Assembly: GCF_002266285.1 (NCBI RefSeq)
Contig: NZ_NPMS01000001.1
Span: 1,054,001-1,118,000, forward strand
From: Virgibacillus indicus
GTDB taxonomy: Bacteria > Bacillota > Bacilli > Bacillales > Amphibacillaceae
Reading direction: 5' to 3'
DNA length: 64,000 nt
The position numbers and the translations under genes are program-made. How positions within the stretch are numbered: position 1 is the stretch's first letter; the number at the start of each line of letters is the position of its first letter. The notes below the pieces were generated by a model that did not search any database, was not told the origin of the DNA, and saw nothing but the letters and a program-made list of their open reading frames with translations. Of this stretch, positions 26,724 to 35,295 are shown in pieces.

Positions 26724-27143
26724 ATGTGGAATTTCAGCAAACTGGTTTTGATAGGCATCATAGCAGGCACTGTACTTGCAGTTTCCTTGAAAATTGTCCG
26801 GCTGTTAACCGGAAATCCAGCATCCATTTTGTTGTACAACATGGATTATATTCCATTATTGAAAATGTGGGACGAAATTCTCGGAGCTGGACTTCTTTTT
26901 CATTTCATCACCTGCATTGTCAGTGTCGTCGTCTTATTTTATTTCTTAAAGCCACTCGCCTTGAAACGAAACGTGCTGCCATATGTAGTGACTTATACGA
27001 TCGGAGGTGGTGTTCTGTTTTTCCTCAGCGCCCTAACCGGAACACCTCCCGCTTATAACGACGTGGCAGCATGGTTCTACTGGACAGCAGGCCATACATT
27101 GTTTGGAATCGTTGTTGGACTTTTAGTGAAAAAGTGGGTATGA
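26724..27143 (+). CDS. Small integral membrane protein (YagU-like)
   Basis: 139 residues with four membrane helices (LVLIGIIAGTVLAVSLKIV, FITCIVSVVVLFYFL, YTIGGGVLFFLSALTG, GHTLFGIVVGLLV). The spacing of helices and the closing TAGHTLFGIVVGLL resemble the YagU/DUF1440 inner-membrane proteins, but are shorter. AGCGGGTG precedes the ATG. No neighbour suggests a job. Assignment to YagU is weak. Confidence 0.7.
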   Translation: MWNFSKLVLIGIIAGTVLAVSLKIVRLLTGNPASILLYNMDYIPLLKMWDEILGAGLLFHFITCIVSVVVLFYFLKPLALKRNVLPYVVTYTIGGGVLFFLSALTGTPPAYNDVAAWFYWTAGHTLFGIVVGLLVKKWV

Positions 27144-27326
27144 AATACGTGAGAACCGTCCATCAAACCTTACAAAAAGCAATGACTGCAGAAAACGATT
27201 AGAAAATTGAAGATATCTTTCTCAAAATCATGGCAACACGACTAAATTTTTGAAGCTGCAGGAGATGTTCAAGCAAAAACACATAACAAAAGGACGACCC
27301 AAACGAGTCATCCCCATTCCTCCAAC

Positions 27327-28954
27327 CTATGCTGTTTCTTCTACTCTCTCATATCTCTTCTCTTTTTTCGATTTCCTGGAAAACAATCGAAACACTGCTG
27401 GTATAAGCACCAGCGTAATCAAAGTTGAAAAGAGCAATCCTGATATAATCACAGTGGAAAGCGGAGCCTGATAATTGGCTGATTGACCAGATGCAAGTGC
27501 CAATGGAAGCATCCCACCAGCCGTTGTAAATGTCGTCATGAAAATTGGCCGAATCCTGTCCGTGCCTGATTCAATAAGTGCTTGCTTCACTGGCTTTCCT
27601 GCCCGGAGCAGCTGATTTGTCCGATCAAGAAGTAAAATTGCGTTGTTCAACACAATTCCAATCAGCATAATAATCCCCATTCCGGACATGATGTTAAGTT
27701 CCATCTGTGTAATGAAAAGACCAAGCACCACACCAATTAATGTTACCGGAATAATAGCCATGACTATCAATGGCTGGCCAAAATGATTGAATTGGACGGC
27801 CATAACAAAATATACTAGAAACAATGAGATGATAAACACAAAGGCCAAATCGGTTAACAGCTCCTGCTGTACTTCCAAATCCCCACCAAATCCAACGTTA
27901 TAACCTGCAGGTGTCTCCACTTCTTTAACAATATCCTGCACTTCGCGGTTTATCGTACCCAAATCTTTTTCTTCTATATCCGCAAATACAGATACATATC
28001 TTTCTCCACCCTTATGTGAAATCTCTCCAGGTACCTTTTCCATCTCGAATTCCATAAAAGAAGACAGCTTCTTTTCCCCATCCAACGTTGGTATCTCCAA
28101 ATCAAGTATCGCTTGTTTTGTATCTATTTTATCATTCCATATCGCATTGATAGGAATTTTCTGTTCATCAGCAGTACTCAATTCCCCAAGTGGCATCTCT
28201 AACATAGCCTGCTCCAGCCATGACCTGATTTCCATTGGGGAAAGACCCGCATCATCAATTGCATCTGTTTTTAGAGAAATATTCTCCACTTCTGATGTAT
28301 GGTCCATATCTGTTGTAACCGCGACGATTCCGTCAATTGTCTTCAGCTTTTCCGCAACATTCTCCGTAATCTTCTCCAGCTCTTCAAAATCAGAACCACT
28401 AATTTGCAGCTGGACCGGATAGCCAGCAGCTCCAGCCATCGCGCTCTGGACACTGCGAATCGGTTCACTATCCTGCAGACCACGCAATTTATTCATGCTC
28501 TCTTCCGTTACTTCTTTTTGCTCCCGTTGAATTTCATCCCCCTTGGTCATGTTGATGATAGCGATTAAATAATCACCCTGATCAAGTACATAATTAGAGG
28601 CAATATCCTCAACCGACCCAAGCTCTTGATCAATCATTATAGCTAATTCTTCTTTTTTATCAGAGGCTATTCCATTATCAACCTCAACCAAAATTTCTGT
28701 ATACCGCTGGAACATTTCCGGCATTGTATTCATTGGAATTTTCGGGATAAGTGCGAGTGAAAGGACGAATAAGGCAGCAAATACCATAATTATTCCAAGG
28801 CTGCGTCTTTTCTTCTCGATAATCCAGCCGACCATCCCTTCATAGATTGCCAAAACCCAATTGCCAATTCCCTTTTTCTTCTTCCGCTTTCTTACCTTCA
28901 TAAATTTCTCGGCAAGGCTTGGTATCAGCGTAAACGCAACGATCACCGAACTTA
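27327..28954 (-). pseudogene. RND efflux pump, C-terminal half (truncated by IS)
   Basis: About 540 codons equal to the second half of a Swr/AcrB-type RND transporter (YerP-like, ~1030 residues). It starts inside a membrane helix (SLSSVIVAFTLIPSLAEKF) and contains the second porter domain and the last helices, with NAILLLDRTNQLLRAGKPVKQALIESGTDRIRPIFMTT. No ribosome site precedes the first ATG. The break coincides with the right end of an IS605-type element at 28955, and the N-terminal half is not found beyond the element's other end at ~30365, so insertion was followed by loss. Non-functional. Confidence 0.88.
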
Positions 28955-29111
28955 GTGAATGACCCCACCTTATCATTTTTCAAATGCTTGAAGATGGGGC
29001 TTCCTGTTTCACAGACCAATGCATCTTGGGGTCTCCAAGATGTCTTACACGATCTCCACAGGCTTTGTTTATACTGATCGGACACAACCTTGCCCTACAG
29101 TCACTTTGATA

Positions 29112-30245
29112 CTAGATTATTATTTGCAACTCGTCCAATTGTTCCAGTCCCCTCCGCAGAATATTCAAGCTGGCGTTATAGTCACGGTCAAGGATCGTTC
29201 CGCAACCTTTACAAATATGAGTGCGAATCGATAAATTTTTTTACACGATTACCGCATTTCGAACAATCCTGTGTTGTGAATTCTGGATTGACTTTGATTA
29301 GTATTCCGCCATTTCTTCCACATTTATAGGAAAGCATACTGCGAAACATCCCCCAGCCTGCATCGGAAATAGATTTGGATAATCGTTTGTTTTTTACCAA
29401 TTGACGAATATTCAAGTCTTCCACTGCAATAACCGAATACTCTTTGGCCAGGTTGAAGCTAAATTTATGTAGGAAATCTCTGCGTTGATTGAATACTTTT
29501 TCATGGAGTTTGTGAATTTTGGTGACTTGTTTCATATAGTTGGCCGATCCTCGCTTCAGACGGGATAGTTTCTGCTGTGCTCTTTTCAATTTCTTTTCTG
29601 TTTGACGAAGAAATCTTGGGTTTTCACGATAGCTGCCATCAGATAAAACGGCATATTTATTCAATCCAATATCGATTCCAACTGCAAGGTCTCTGTTGAT
29701 AGGTGCTGGGCATACTTGCCTCTCGACACAAAAAATAGCATACCAGCGTGTTCCTTGCCGTTTGATAATCAGTTGTTTGATGGTTCCATCTATCGGACGA
29801 TGTAAGTGTATTGGTATTTGGCCTAATTTGGAAAGCTGTAAATTTTCATTTGTGGCAAAAGATGCTGCGTAGCGATGATGTGAGTTTGGTTTGTGGCCGA
29901 ATTGCGGGAAGGTCATGCTGTTGTAGTCTTTGTATTTCTTTAGCTTCGGGTAGCGTGCTTCTTTTCGGAAGAATTTAATAAATGCATTGTCAAGACGACG
30001 GAAAACTTCCTGCAATGGCTGGGAGGCATCTCTTTTAGGTAGGTCCAGGACAGTTTATCCCGTTTCAGTTGGGTTTGCATTGCAAATCGGCTGTACGATT
30101 CCTTGGTTTCTTCGTATTTCCGTTGTTTATCTAAAAGAGCTGAATTATAGGCTTGACGGCAATAAGAAAGCCAGGTATCCAAGGTTTCCCTTTGTTCGTT
30201 TGAAGGAAAAATTTCATATTTTTGATTCAGCAGCATCAACTTCAC
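29112..30245 (-). pseudogene. tnpB: tnpB (RNA-guided nuclease of IS605 family), two frameshifts
   Basis: N-terminal part (KLMLLNQKYEIFPSNEQRETL to WTYLKEMP) runs to about 30015, then shifts by one base to SQPLQEVFRRLDNAFIKFF. The RuvC region keeps AVGIDIGLNKYAVLSDG (Asp) and AVEDLNIRQL (Glu). The zinc finger begins CSKCGNRVKK and then shifts again at a T7 run (29225-29231) into HICKGCGTILDRDYNASLNIL, which holds the last catalytic Asp, stopping at 29112. Two single-base shifts, one in a homopolymer, make the gene inactive unless they are sequencing errors. Confidence 0.85.
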
Positions 30246-30256
30246 CTCTTGCTTAT

Positions 30257-30285
30257 ATTTTAGAACAAACGTTTGTAATAATCAA
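30257..30285 (-). promoter_or_regulatory. Sigma-A promoter of tnpB with LexA-like palindrome in the spacer
   Basis: Minus strand TTGATT - 17 bases - TAAAAT. The spacer contains the perfect palindrome ACAAACGTTTGT (30265-30276). On the plus strand AGAACAAACGTTTG agrees at 12 of 14 positions with the Bacillus SOS box CGAACRNRYGTTYC. A repressor bound here would cover the promoter. Confidence 0.6.
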
Positions 30286-30550
30286 GCATTTTGCGACCGC
30301 AAATCGAAATTCATCTCCCCCTTACCATGGGTTACACCCTTCACATGCTTGAAGAGGGAGACTTCTTTCGAAAAGCTGTTAAAAAGTATGTCTGCTTATC
30401 AAAGATCGAAATACATTCCTGCTTAGGTCCATACATTCTCCATAAAAGTTGAAGATTCTTTATCAAATCTGGCCAAAAATAATTTATCCAATAAGCCATT
30501 GACAATTCCATAAATTCTGATAGGGTTAATAATAATTACATAAATAACTA

Positions 30551-30728
30551 CTTCTTATCCAGAGAGAGGGAGGGACTGACCCTATGAACTCTCGGCAACC
30601 GGTCCTGAAAAGGAAGCTTTCCTTTTGAGACACGGTGCCAATTTCAGAGGAATGGATGCATTCCGAAGATGGGAAGGGGACGTGATATATAAATTACCGC
30701 CCTTCCCTACTATGGAGAAGGGTTTTTT
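30551..30728 (+). ncRNA. SAM-I riboswitch (S-box) with terminator, upstream of osmC-like gene
   Basis: P1 pairs CTTCTTATC (30551-30559) with GATGGGAAG (30668-30676). Within it: CCAGAGAGAGGGAGGGAC, TGACCCTATGAA and CTCGGCAACC (the S-box kink-turn and conserved GGCAACC), then CACGGTGCCAATTTCAGA. The expression platform is a terminator, CCCTTCCCTACTATGGAGAA + GGGTTTTTT (30700-30728), which leaves 31 bases to the ATG of the OsmC gene. A TTGACA at 30499 is a plausible -35. SAM should switch the gene off. Confidence 0.88.
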
Positions 30729-30759
30729 GTGTAACCATATAAAAAGGAGAGGGTTACAA

Positions 30760-31212
30760 ATGGCAGTACAAACTGTTAAGGCAAATGCAACACTTAAGGA
30801 AAATGTATTAGTGGAAACAGAGACAAGGGGGCATCGACTGATCATTGACGAACCGGAAAATCTTGGTGGTACAGACAAAGGGATGAATCCAGTAGAGGTA
30901 CTTCTTTCCGGTCTCGGCGCCTGCCAGTCCATCGTTGCACGTACCTATGCGGAAAAATTCGATATCCAATTGGATGCGTTTTCTGTAGAGTTGGAAGGTG
31001 ATCTGGACCTTGACGGATTTCTGGGCAAAAGCGATGTCCGTCCAGGCTTTTCAATCATCCGCTATACCTACCATATCGAGACCAATGCACCTGAAGAGAG
31101 AGTGAAAGAATTTGTGGCATTTATTGAAAAACACTGTCCTGTCGGTGATACAATTGCCAACACAGTAGAAGTTGTTTCAGAAGGATTTGTGATCGAGAAC
31201 CCAGTTAGATAG
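30760..31212 (+). CDS. OsmC/Ohr family protein
   Basis: 150 residues. The two redox-active cysteines of the OsmC fold are present in LLSGLGACQSIVART (near 53) and FIEKHCPVGDTIANTV (near 126). The family reduces organic hydroperoxides or handles thiol/sulfur compounds using a cysteine pair. The ATG at 30760 follows AAGGAGAGGG; upstream in-frame codons belong to the riboswitch. A SAM-I riboswitch governs it, so its role is probably tied to sulfur amino-acid supply rather than only to peroxide stress. Single gene, closed by strong hairpins. Confidence 0.9.
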   Translation: MAVQTVKANATLKENVLVETETRGHRLIIDEPENLGGTDKGMNPVEVLLSGLGACQSIVARTYAEKFDIQLDAFSVELEGDLDLDGFLGKSDVRPGFSIIRYTYHIETNAPEERVKEFVAFIEKHCPVGDTIANTVEVVSEGFVIENPVR

Positions 31213-31227
31213 AAAAGAGACAACAAG

Positions 31228-31256
31228 GCCGTATTACATTGACTGATACGGCTTTC
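31228..31256. terminator. Hairpin after osmC-like gene
   Basis: GCCGTAT pairs with ATACGGC across TACATTGACTG, followed by TTTC. It shares TTGACTGATACGGCTT and much of its left arm with a hairpin at 33921-33956 on the other side of ectABC. Confidence 0.6.
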
Positions 31257-31367
31257 ACCTAAATTGAGCAAATTACTGAGGACGCATGTGCATCTCTTTC
31301 TCAGAAACAAGCATTCGGCGAGATTCCCGCTTATAATTTGGTGAGTTTTTGAACGTCCTCTTTGAAT

Positions 31368-31414
31368 AAAAAACACCTGACAGGAGTGAAAGCCTCCAAT
31401 CAGGTGTTTTTTTT
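31368..31414. terminator. Bidirectional terminator between osmC-like gene and ectC
   Basis: AAAAAACACCTGA pairs with TCAGGTGTTTTTTTT, giving T runs on both strands; a smaller inner stem GGAG/CTCC helps. Confidence 0.9.
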
Positions 31415-31420
31415 ATCATT

Positions 31421-31807
31421 TTATTCAGTTAAAAGTGGGTAATAACCTTCTTCGTTATGAGTTTCAGTTCCCACAAGCGGCGGATTGAATACACATACCA
31501 TCCGCATTTGCGTGCGGGCACGAAGACGGTGTTTGTCATTTTCATTTAAAAGATACATCGTACCAGGTTTGATCTGGTATACATCACCAGTTTCCACCTT
31601 TTCGATTTCTCCTTCACCTTCGATGCAATAAACAGCTTCAATATGGTTTTTATACCAAAAGAAATTATCTGTTCCCGCTTTAATAATAGTATCATTCATA
31701 CTAAAGCCAACGCCATCCTTTTTCAAAATAAATCGACGGCTCGCCCAATTTTCAGCAGAAGTTTCGTCCTCTGTTCCAGCAATATCTTCTAATGATTTTA
31801 CGATCAT
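31421..31807 (-). CDS. ectC: L-ectoine synthase
   Basis: Closes N-gamma-acetyl-diaminobutyrate to the compatible solute ectoine. 128 residues, cupin fold. MIVKSLEDIAGTEDETSAEN, then DNFFWYKNHIEAVYCIEGEGEIE and VYQIKPGTMYLLNENDKHRLRA carry the iron-binding Glu/Tyr/His positions of EctC. Third gene of ectABC, 52 bases after ectB, followed by a terminator. It acts in the cytoplasm under salt stress. Confidence 0.97.
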   Translation of the reverse strand: MIVKSLEDIAGTEDETSAENWASRRFILKKDGVGFSMNDTIIKAGTDNFFWYKNHIEAVYCIEGEGEIEKVETGDVYQIKPGTMYLLNENDKHRLRARTQMRMVCVFNPPLVGTETHNEEGYYPLLTE

Positions 31808-31859
31808 TTCTATTTCCCCTCTCAGATTATCCTATATATTTAGTTGATGTATTTAATGA

Positions 31860-33134
31860 TTAATTAAGGACGTGCTGAATGCTGTCTTCTAATAACTGCA
31901 ATCCTTTTTCCAGACCCTCTTCATCAATGATTAGTGGTGGCAGGAATTTAACAACTTCATCATCCGGACCAGAAGTTTCAACAATCAGACCACGTTTGAA
32001 TGCTTCGGCACAGATATCACTAGCCAATCCTTCTTTCCCTATTGCAATTCCCTGCATTAAACCTCTGCCCCTGGCTTCTCCGTTTAATTCAGGGTATTTT
32101 TCAATCAGCATTTCTACAGCTTTTTTCAGGAAATCTCCTTTTTCTTGTACTGCTTTACTGAACTCATCATTTTCCCAATTTTTCAGAGCTTCGGCAGCAG
32201 TGATAAATGCTAAATTATTTCCGCGGAAGGTCCCATTGTGCTCACCTGGTCCCCATATGTCATGCTCCGGTTTGATTAGCGTAATAGCCATTGGCAGGCC
32301 AATACCCCCAATAGACTTGGAAAGGCAAACGATATCTGGATCTATTCCAGCAGGTTCAAAGCTGAAGAATGTACCAGTACGGCCATTTCCCGCCTGCACA
32401 TCATCAATAATCAGCAAAATATCCCATCGCTTGCACAGCTCCTCTACTTTTTTCAGCCAATCCATGCGAGCAGCATTAATACCACCTTCACCTTGAACAG
32501 TTTCAAGAATAATTGCAGCTGGCAATGCAACACCACTGCCGCTATCCTCCAAAAACCGCTCCAGGTATACAATGGAATCATGCCCATCCACATAATTATC
32601 AAATGGCATAGAAACCGAGTGATGAAGTGGAATACCAGCACCACGGCGTTTAAAGGAATTACCTGTAACAGAAAGTGAACCAATTGTCATCCCATGAAAG
32701 GCATTCGTAAAACTGATTACCGTTTCACGTCCGGTTACCTTTCTTGCAATTTTAAGTGCACTTTCTACTGTATTCGTGCCAGTTGGTCCTGGAAACATAA
32801 TTTTATAATCAAGATTACGTGGTGTTAAGATCACTTCTTTGAAGCGTTCAAGGAAATCCTTTCTTGGAGTTGTACCCATATCGAGGCTATGAATAATGCC
32901 GTCACTTTGGATATATTCAATCATTTTTTGCTGCATAGCATTGTCATTATGACCGTAATTTAATGTACCTGCCCCAGCAAAGAAATCAATGTATTCTTTT
33001 TCATCAGTATCCCATAGCTTATAGCCTTTTGCTTTCGTAAAAACAGTCGGCCAGCCTCTACTGTAGCTCCTTACAGCAGATTCAAGCTCTTCAAAGGTTC
33101 TCATTTTCGTATCGTGCAATACAGCCGTTGTCAA
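31860..33134 (-). CDS. ectB: Diaminobutyrate-2-oxoglutarate transaminase
   Basis: PLP-dependent class III aminotransferase making L-2,4-diaminobutyrate from aspartate semialdehyde and glutamate. 424 residues. [17 protein letters not shown] near 48, [17 protein letters not shown] near 115, [20 protein letters not shown] near 245 and the PLP lysine in [15 protein letters not shown] near 274 are standard for EctB. It draws on the same aspartate-semialdehyde pool as dapA elsewhere in the window. Second gene of ectABC; 13 bases after ectA. Confidence 0.97.
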   Translation of the reverse strand: MTTAVLHDTKMRTFEELESAVRSYSRGWPTVFTKAKGYKLWDTDEKEYIDFFAGAGTLNYGHNDNAMQQKMIEYIQSDGIIHSLDMGTTPRKDFLERFKEVILTPRNLDYKIMFPGPTGTNTVESALKIARKVTGRETVISFTNAFHGMTIGSLSVTGNSFKRRGAGIPLHHSVSMPFDNYVDGHDSIVYLERFLEDSGSGVALPAAIILETVQGEGGINAARMDWLKKVEELCKRWDILLIIDDVQAGNGRTGTFFSFEPAGIDPDIVCLSKSIGGIGLPMAITLIKPEHDIWGPGEHNGTFRGNNLAFITAAEALKNWENDEFSKAVQEKGDFLKKAVEMLIEKYPELNGEARGRGLMQGIAIGKEGLASDICAEAFKRGLIVETSGPDDEVVKFLPPLIIDEEGLEKGLQLLEDSIQHVLN

Positions 33135-33147
33135 CTAAATCATCCTT

Positions 33148-33669
33148 TTACCTTTTATTTTCTTCTTCAATTGGTCCAATCTTAAACAGTAATTCATCTT
33201 CATGTCCTTCACTCGGAAAGTCTTCTGAAGTGAAGTAATCACTGATATGACAATTGGTGTCAAGCTTTTTCGCAAGACCTTTGAATAATGACTTTGACGG
33301 TTTATTTGATGGAGAAACCGTAGCTTCCACATATTGAACGTCTTCACATGCTCTGCGATTCAGCAGCTGACGCAACATTCTGGTTCCCAAGCCTCTTCCA
33401 CGCTCGGATGCATTTACAGCAACCTGCCATATGAATAGCGCATTCGGACTATTCGGATTGATAAACCCGGAAATAAATCCAACCGTGTCCCCTTCTCTCT
33501 CTACCACAATAGACGTGTCAGAAAAGATTTCACACCACATTAGATAACTATAGGACGAATTAAGATCAAGTACATTTGTACCTTTAATCAGCTCCCAAAC
33601 AGCTGCTCCATCTTCTTTAGTCGGCTTACGAAAATGATAATCTGTTTTTATATCAGTTGGTAATGTCAT
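33148..33669 (-). CDS. ectA: L-2,4-diaminobutyrate acetyltransferase
   Basis: GNAT enzyme that acetylates diaminobutyrate. 173 residues. FRKPTKEDGAAVWELIKGT, LDLNSSYSYLMWCEIFSDTS and the acetyl-CoA loop VNASERGRGLGTRMLRQLL are typical EctA blocks. The ATG at 33669 lacks a good ribosome site: GGGGGTGAG lies about 30 bases upstream. A GTG-initiated 11-codon frame that starts inside that G run ends in a TGA overlapping the ectA ATG, so coupled initiation is possible. First gene of the operon; AT-rich promoter zone at 33720-33780 with a -10-like TATATAGT. Confidence 0.95.
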   Translation of the reverse strand: MTLPTDIKTDYHFRKPTKEDGAAVWELIKGTNVLDLNSSYSYLMWCEIFSDTSIVVEREGDTVGFISGFINPNSPNALFIWQVAVNASERGRGLGTRMLRQLLNRRACEDVQYVEATVSPSNKPSKSLFKGLAKKLDTNCHISDYFTSEDFPSEGHEDELLFKIGPIEEENKR

Positions 33670-34037
33670 TTCACTGGTTCCGCTAGTGTTGATTCTCTCA
33701 CCCCCTGGTAACTTATTGAAAATTAATAAATAAACATACTATATAAGATTAACATAAGCATAAATTACGTCAAAAAGGATAAAGTGTGGAATAGCGTGAT
33801 TATTCTTGATGAGACAGAATGAGAACAATATGAATGCCATTGTCTATTAAAAGCTAGCAAATAGTAAGAATTAATTGGTTTTTTATAAGAATTGGTGAAA
33901 TTCACGGGGTAAAGACAAGAAGAAACCGTATCATTTTTGACTGATACGGCTTCTTCAATAGAATATCTAATTAAAGGCTTTTACTATCACGAACTAATTT
34001 AAACAATTTATTATGGAAAAATAATAATAATTGAGCA
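33670..34037. other. ectA upstream region
   Basis: A 368-base gap. 33720-33780 is very AT-rich and holds TTGACG and TATAGT words on the minus strand, but with poor spacing, so the ect promoter is not pinned down. A hairpin occupies 33921-33956. No open frame with a ribosome site was seen. Confidence 0.6.
33921..33956 (-). terminator. Hairpin downstream of the DUF1801 gene
   Basis: GAAGAAGCCGTATCA pairs with TGATACGGTTTCTTC across TCAAAAA-type loop. It probably ends the DUF1801 transcript 80 bases after its stop. It is nearly a direct repeat of the hairpin at 31228-31256. Confidence 0.65.
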
Positions 34038-34400
34038 CTAATGTTGTTCAGCTTCCAGTTCAATAGCTTCTTGAATTAATGCTTTAAACTTTTCCGATTG
34101 TATTTCTTCTAATTTTTTAATTCGAATATGACGCATTTTTTTGCCTGTGCCTTCAAGAAGATTATCTTTGTCGTTAAGACTTGCTCCCGAATAAAACCCT
34201 AAATTAACGTGTTTTTTGGATGGCTGCAGGTAACAAACATTACCGCTTTTATTATAGGATGGCATCCCCCACTTCATTTCTTCCATGATATTATCAGATG
34301 CCACAAAGATAATGCCACGCAAGTTTGTTGTTATTTCCCGAATGTTCTCTGGTAATGTTTCAACATACTGATCTACTTTTTGACTTTTATTTGGTTCCAT
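34038..34400 (-). CDS. DUF1801 family protein
   Basis: 120 residues. VDQYVETLPENIREITTNLRGII, then ASDNIMEEMKWGMPSY and HVNLGFYSGASL, follow the DUF1801 (YdhG-like, frataxin-related fold) pattern. These are small cytoplasmic proteins; one B. subtilis member (YdhG/Fra) acts in iron delivery, but most DUF1801 proteins have no assigned role, and this one is not clearly the Fra orthologue. AGGGGTGTC precedes the ATG. Single gene. Confidence 0.82.
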   Translation of the reverse strand: MEPNKSQKVDQYVETLPENIREITTNLRGIIFVASDNIMEEMKWGMPSYNKSGNVCYLQPSKKHVNLGFYSGASLNDKDNLLEGTGKKMRHIRIKKLEEIQSEKFKALIQEAIELEAEQH

Positions 34401-34537
34401 TTACTGACACCCCTTTGCATATGTAATTAGTTCATTATCAGCTTTTCTTTATTATTGCATTAAAATCATCAGGGTAATAATAACTCTCCAAAGAATAAAT
34501 TTTTCATTTTCACCATCCGTTTCTATTACTGTAAACC

Positions 34538-34774
34538 TCAAAGAAGGAAAATAGGTGTAACCAGAAAAGCAAATATAAAAATTAATGGGTACACTACAAG
34601 TCGAGTGATGGAATTCCCATTAATAGACAACACTTCAAGTGGATTCTTTGCAGGAGCATAAATCCAGTTTGCTATTCGTTCTGACTTATTTTTTTTAGCC
34701 GGAAATTCCGGCACTTCCACCTGAAATTCCTCCAACCTATTCTGAAGCTCATTTGGAATCTCTTTTCTACTCAT
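34538..34774 (-). CDS. Small membrane protein, candidate anti-sigma factor
   Basis: 78 residues: a hydrophilic N-terminal ~50 residues (MSRKEIPNELQNRLEEFQVE) then one membrane helix (ITRLVVYPLIFIFAFLVTP). Its ATG overlaps the stop of the ECF sigma gene (ATGA), implying translational coupling. Single-helix proteins directly behind ECF genes are usually anti-sigma factors. There is no ZAS zinc motif, so the call is by position and topology. Confidence 0.65.
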   Translation of the reverse strand: MSRKEIPNELQNRLEEFQVEVPEFPAKKNKSERIANWIYAPAKNPLEVLSINGNSITRLVVYPLIFIFAFLVTPIFLL

Positions 34775-35295
34775 TCATTACCCTCCAATGAAACCTTTAA
34801 TTTTTTATGTGAAGCATGGAGCCGTGATTTCACAGTACCTATCGGGATCTCAAGAATTTTAGAAATATCCTTTTGTGCCAAATCATGATAATAGGTCAAT
34901 AATATAACCGCACGCTGTTCGTCTGGAAGCTGCTGGATTGCTTCTTGAACAGTAAGTCTATCCTCATGTGATAATCCTTCTCGTTGACTTTGCTGGTATA
35001 AGAAAGGCAGTATTTTTTTCATGCGGCTTCGTCTTTTCAGCCTATTTATCATGAGCTGATAAGCCATACGGAATAAATAGGTTTTCATACCGGACTTTTG
35101 CGCATCAAAGTGTTCCTGATATTTGTGAAATCTGACAAAAGTATCCTGCACGATATCAATACTTAATTGTTCATCCTGGCAATACCGATAGACAAACTGA
35201 TAGATTGGAGTTTTATAAGCAGCAAATAATTGTTCTAATGAATAATTCTCTCGTTTATTAACATCTGCAGACAGCGTTTCTTTATTTAAATTCAT
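34771..35295 (-). CDS. ECF RNA polymerase sigma factor
   Basis: 174 residues. Region 2: YSLEQLFAAYKTPIYQFVYR, CQDEQLSIDIVQDTFVRFHKY and GMKTYLFRMAYQLMINRLKR. Region 4: EAIQQLPDEQRAVILLTYYH then ISKILEIPIGTVKSRLHASHKKL. This is a complete group IV factor. It starts at 35295 within the last codons of the upstream membrane gene (14-base overlap, GGTGG before the ATG) and overlaps a small membrane protein gene downstream, forming a three-gene signal unit. The envelope is the likely source of the signal. Confidence 0.92.
   Translation of the reverse strand: MNLNKETLSADVNKRENYSLEQLFAAYKTPIYQFVYRYCQDEQLSIDIVQDTFVRFHKYQEHFDAQKSGMKTYLFRMAYQLMINRLKRRSRMKKILPFLYQQSQREGLSHEDRLTVQEAIQQLPDEQRAVILLTYYHDLAQKDISKILEIPIGTVKSRLHASHKKLKVSLEGNE

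Larger units (their letters stand above)
28955..30365 (-). mobile_element. IS605-family element carrying only tnpB
   Basis: It contains one broken tnpB and no tnpA. The downstream (right) end carries an imperfect hairpin, CCCCATCTT / AAGGTGGGG, ending GGTGGGGTCATTCAC at 28955, a layout typical of IS605 right ends and of omega-RNA 3' ends. The upstream (left) end near 30330-30365 has TTCACATGCTTGAAGAGG, matching TTCAAATGCTTGAAGATGG at the right end. The sequence following the right end (minus strand TAAGTTCGGTGATCGTTGCG) would be the omega-RNA guide. The exact left boundary is uncertain by about 15 bases. Confidence 0.8.

Noticed and set aside
28840..29234. Small open frames at the right end of the IS element
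   Set aside because: They overlap the IS right end, the likely omega RNA and the frameshifted end of tnpB; none has a ribosome site or family match.
30361..30550. Missing N-terminal half of the RND pump beyond the IS left end
   Set aside because: The minus-strand translation of this stretch shows no RND similarity in any frame and leads into the SAM riboswitch promoter.
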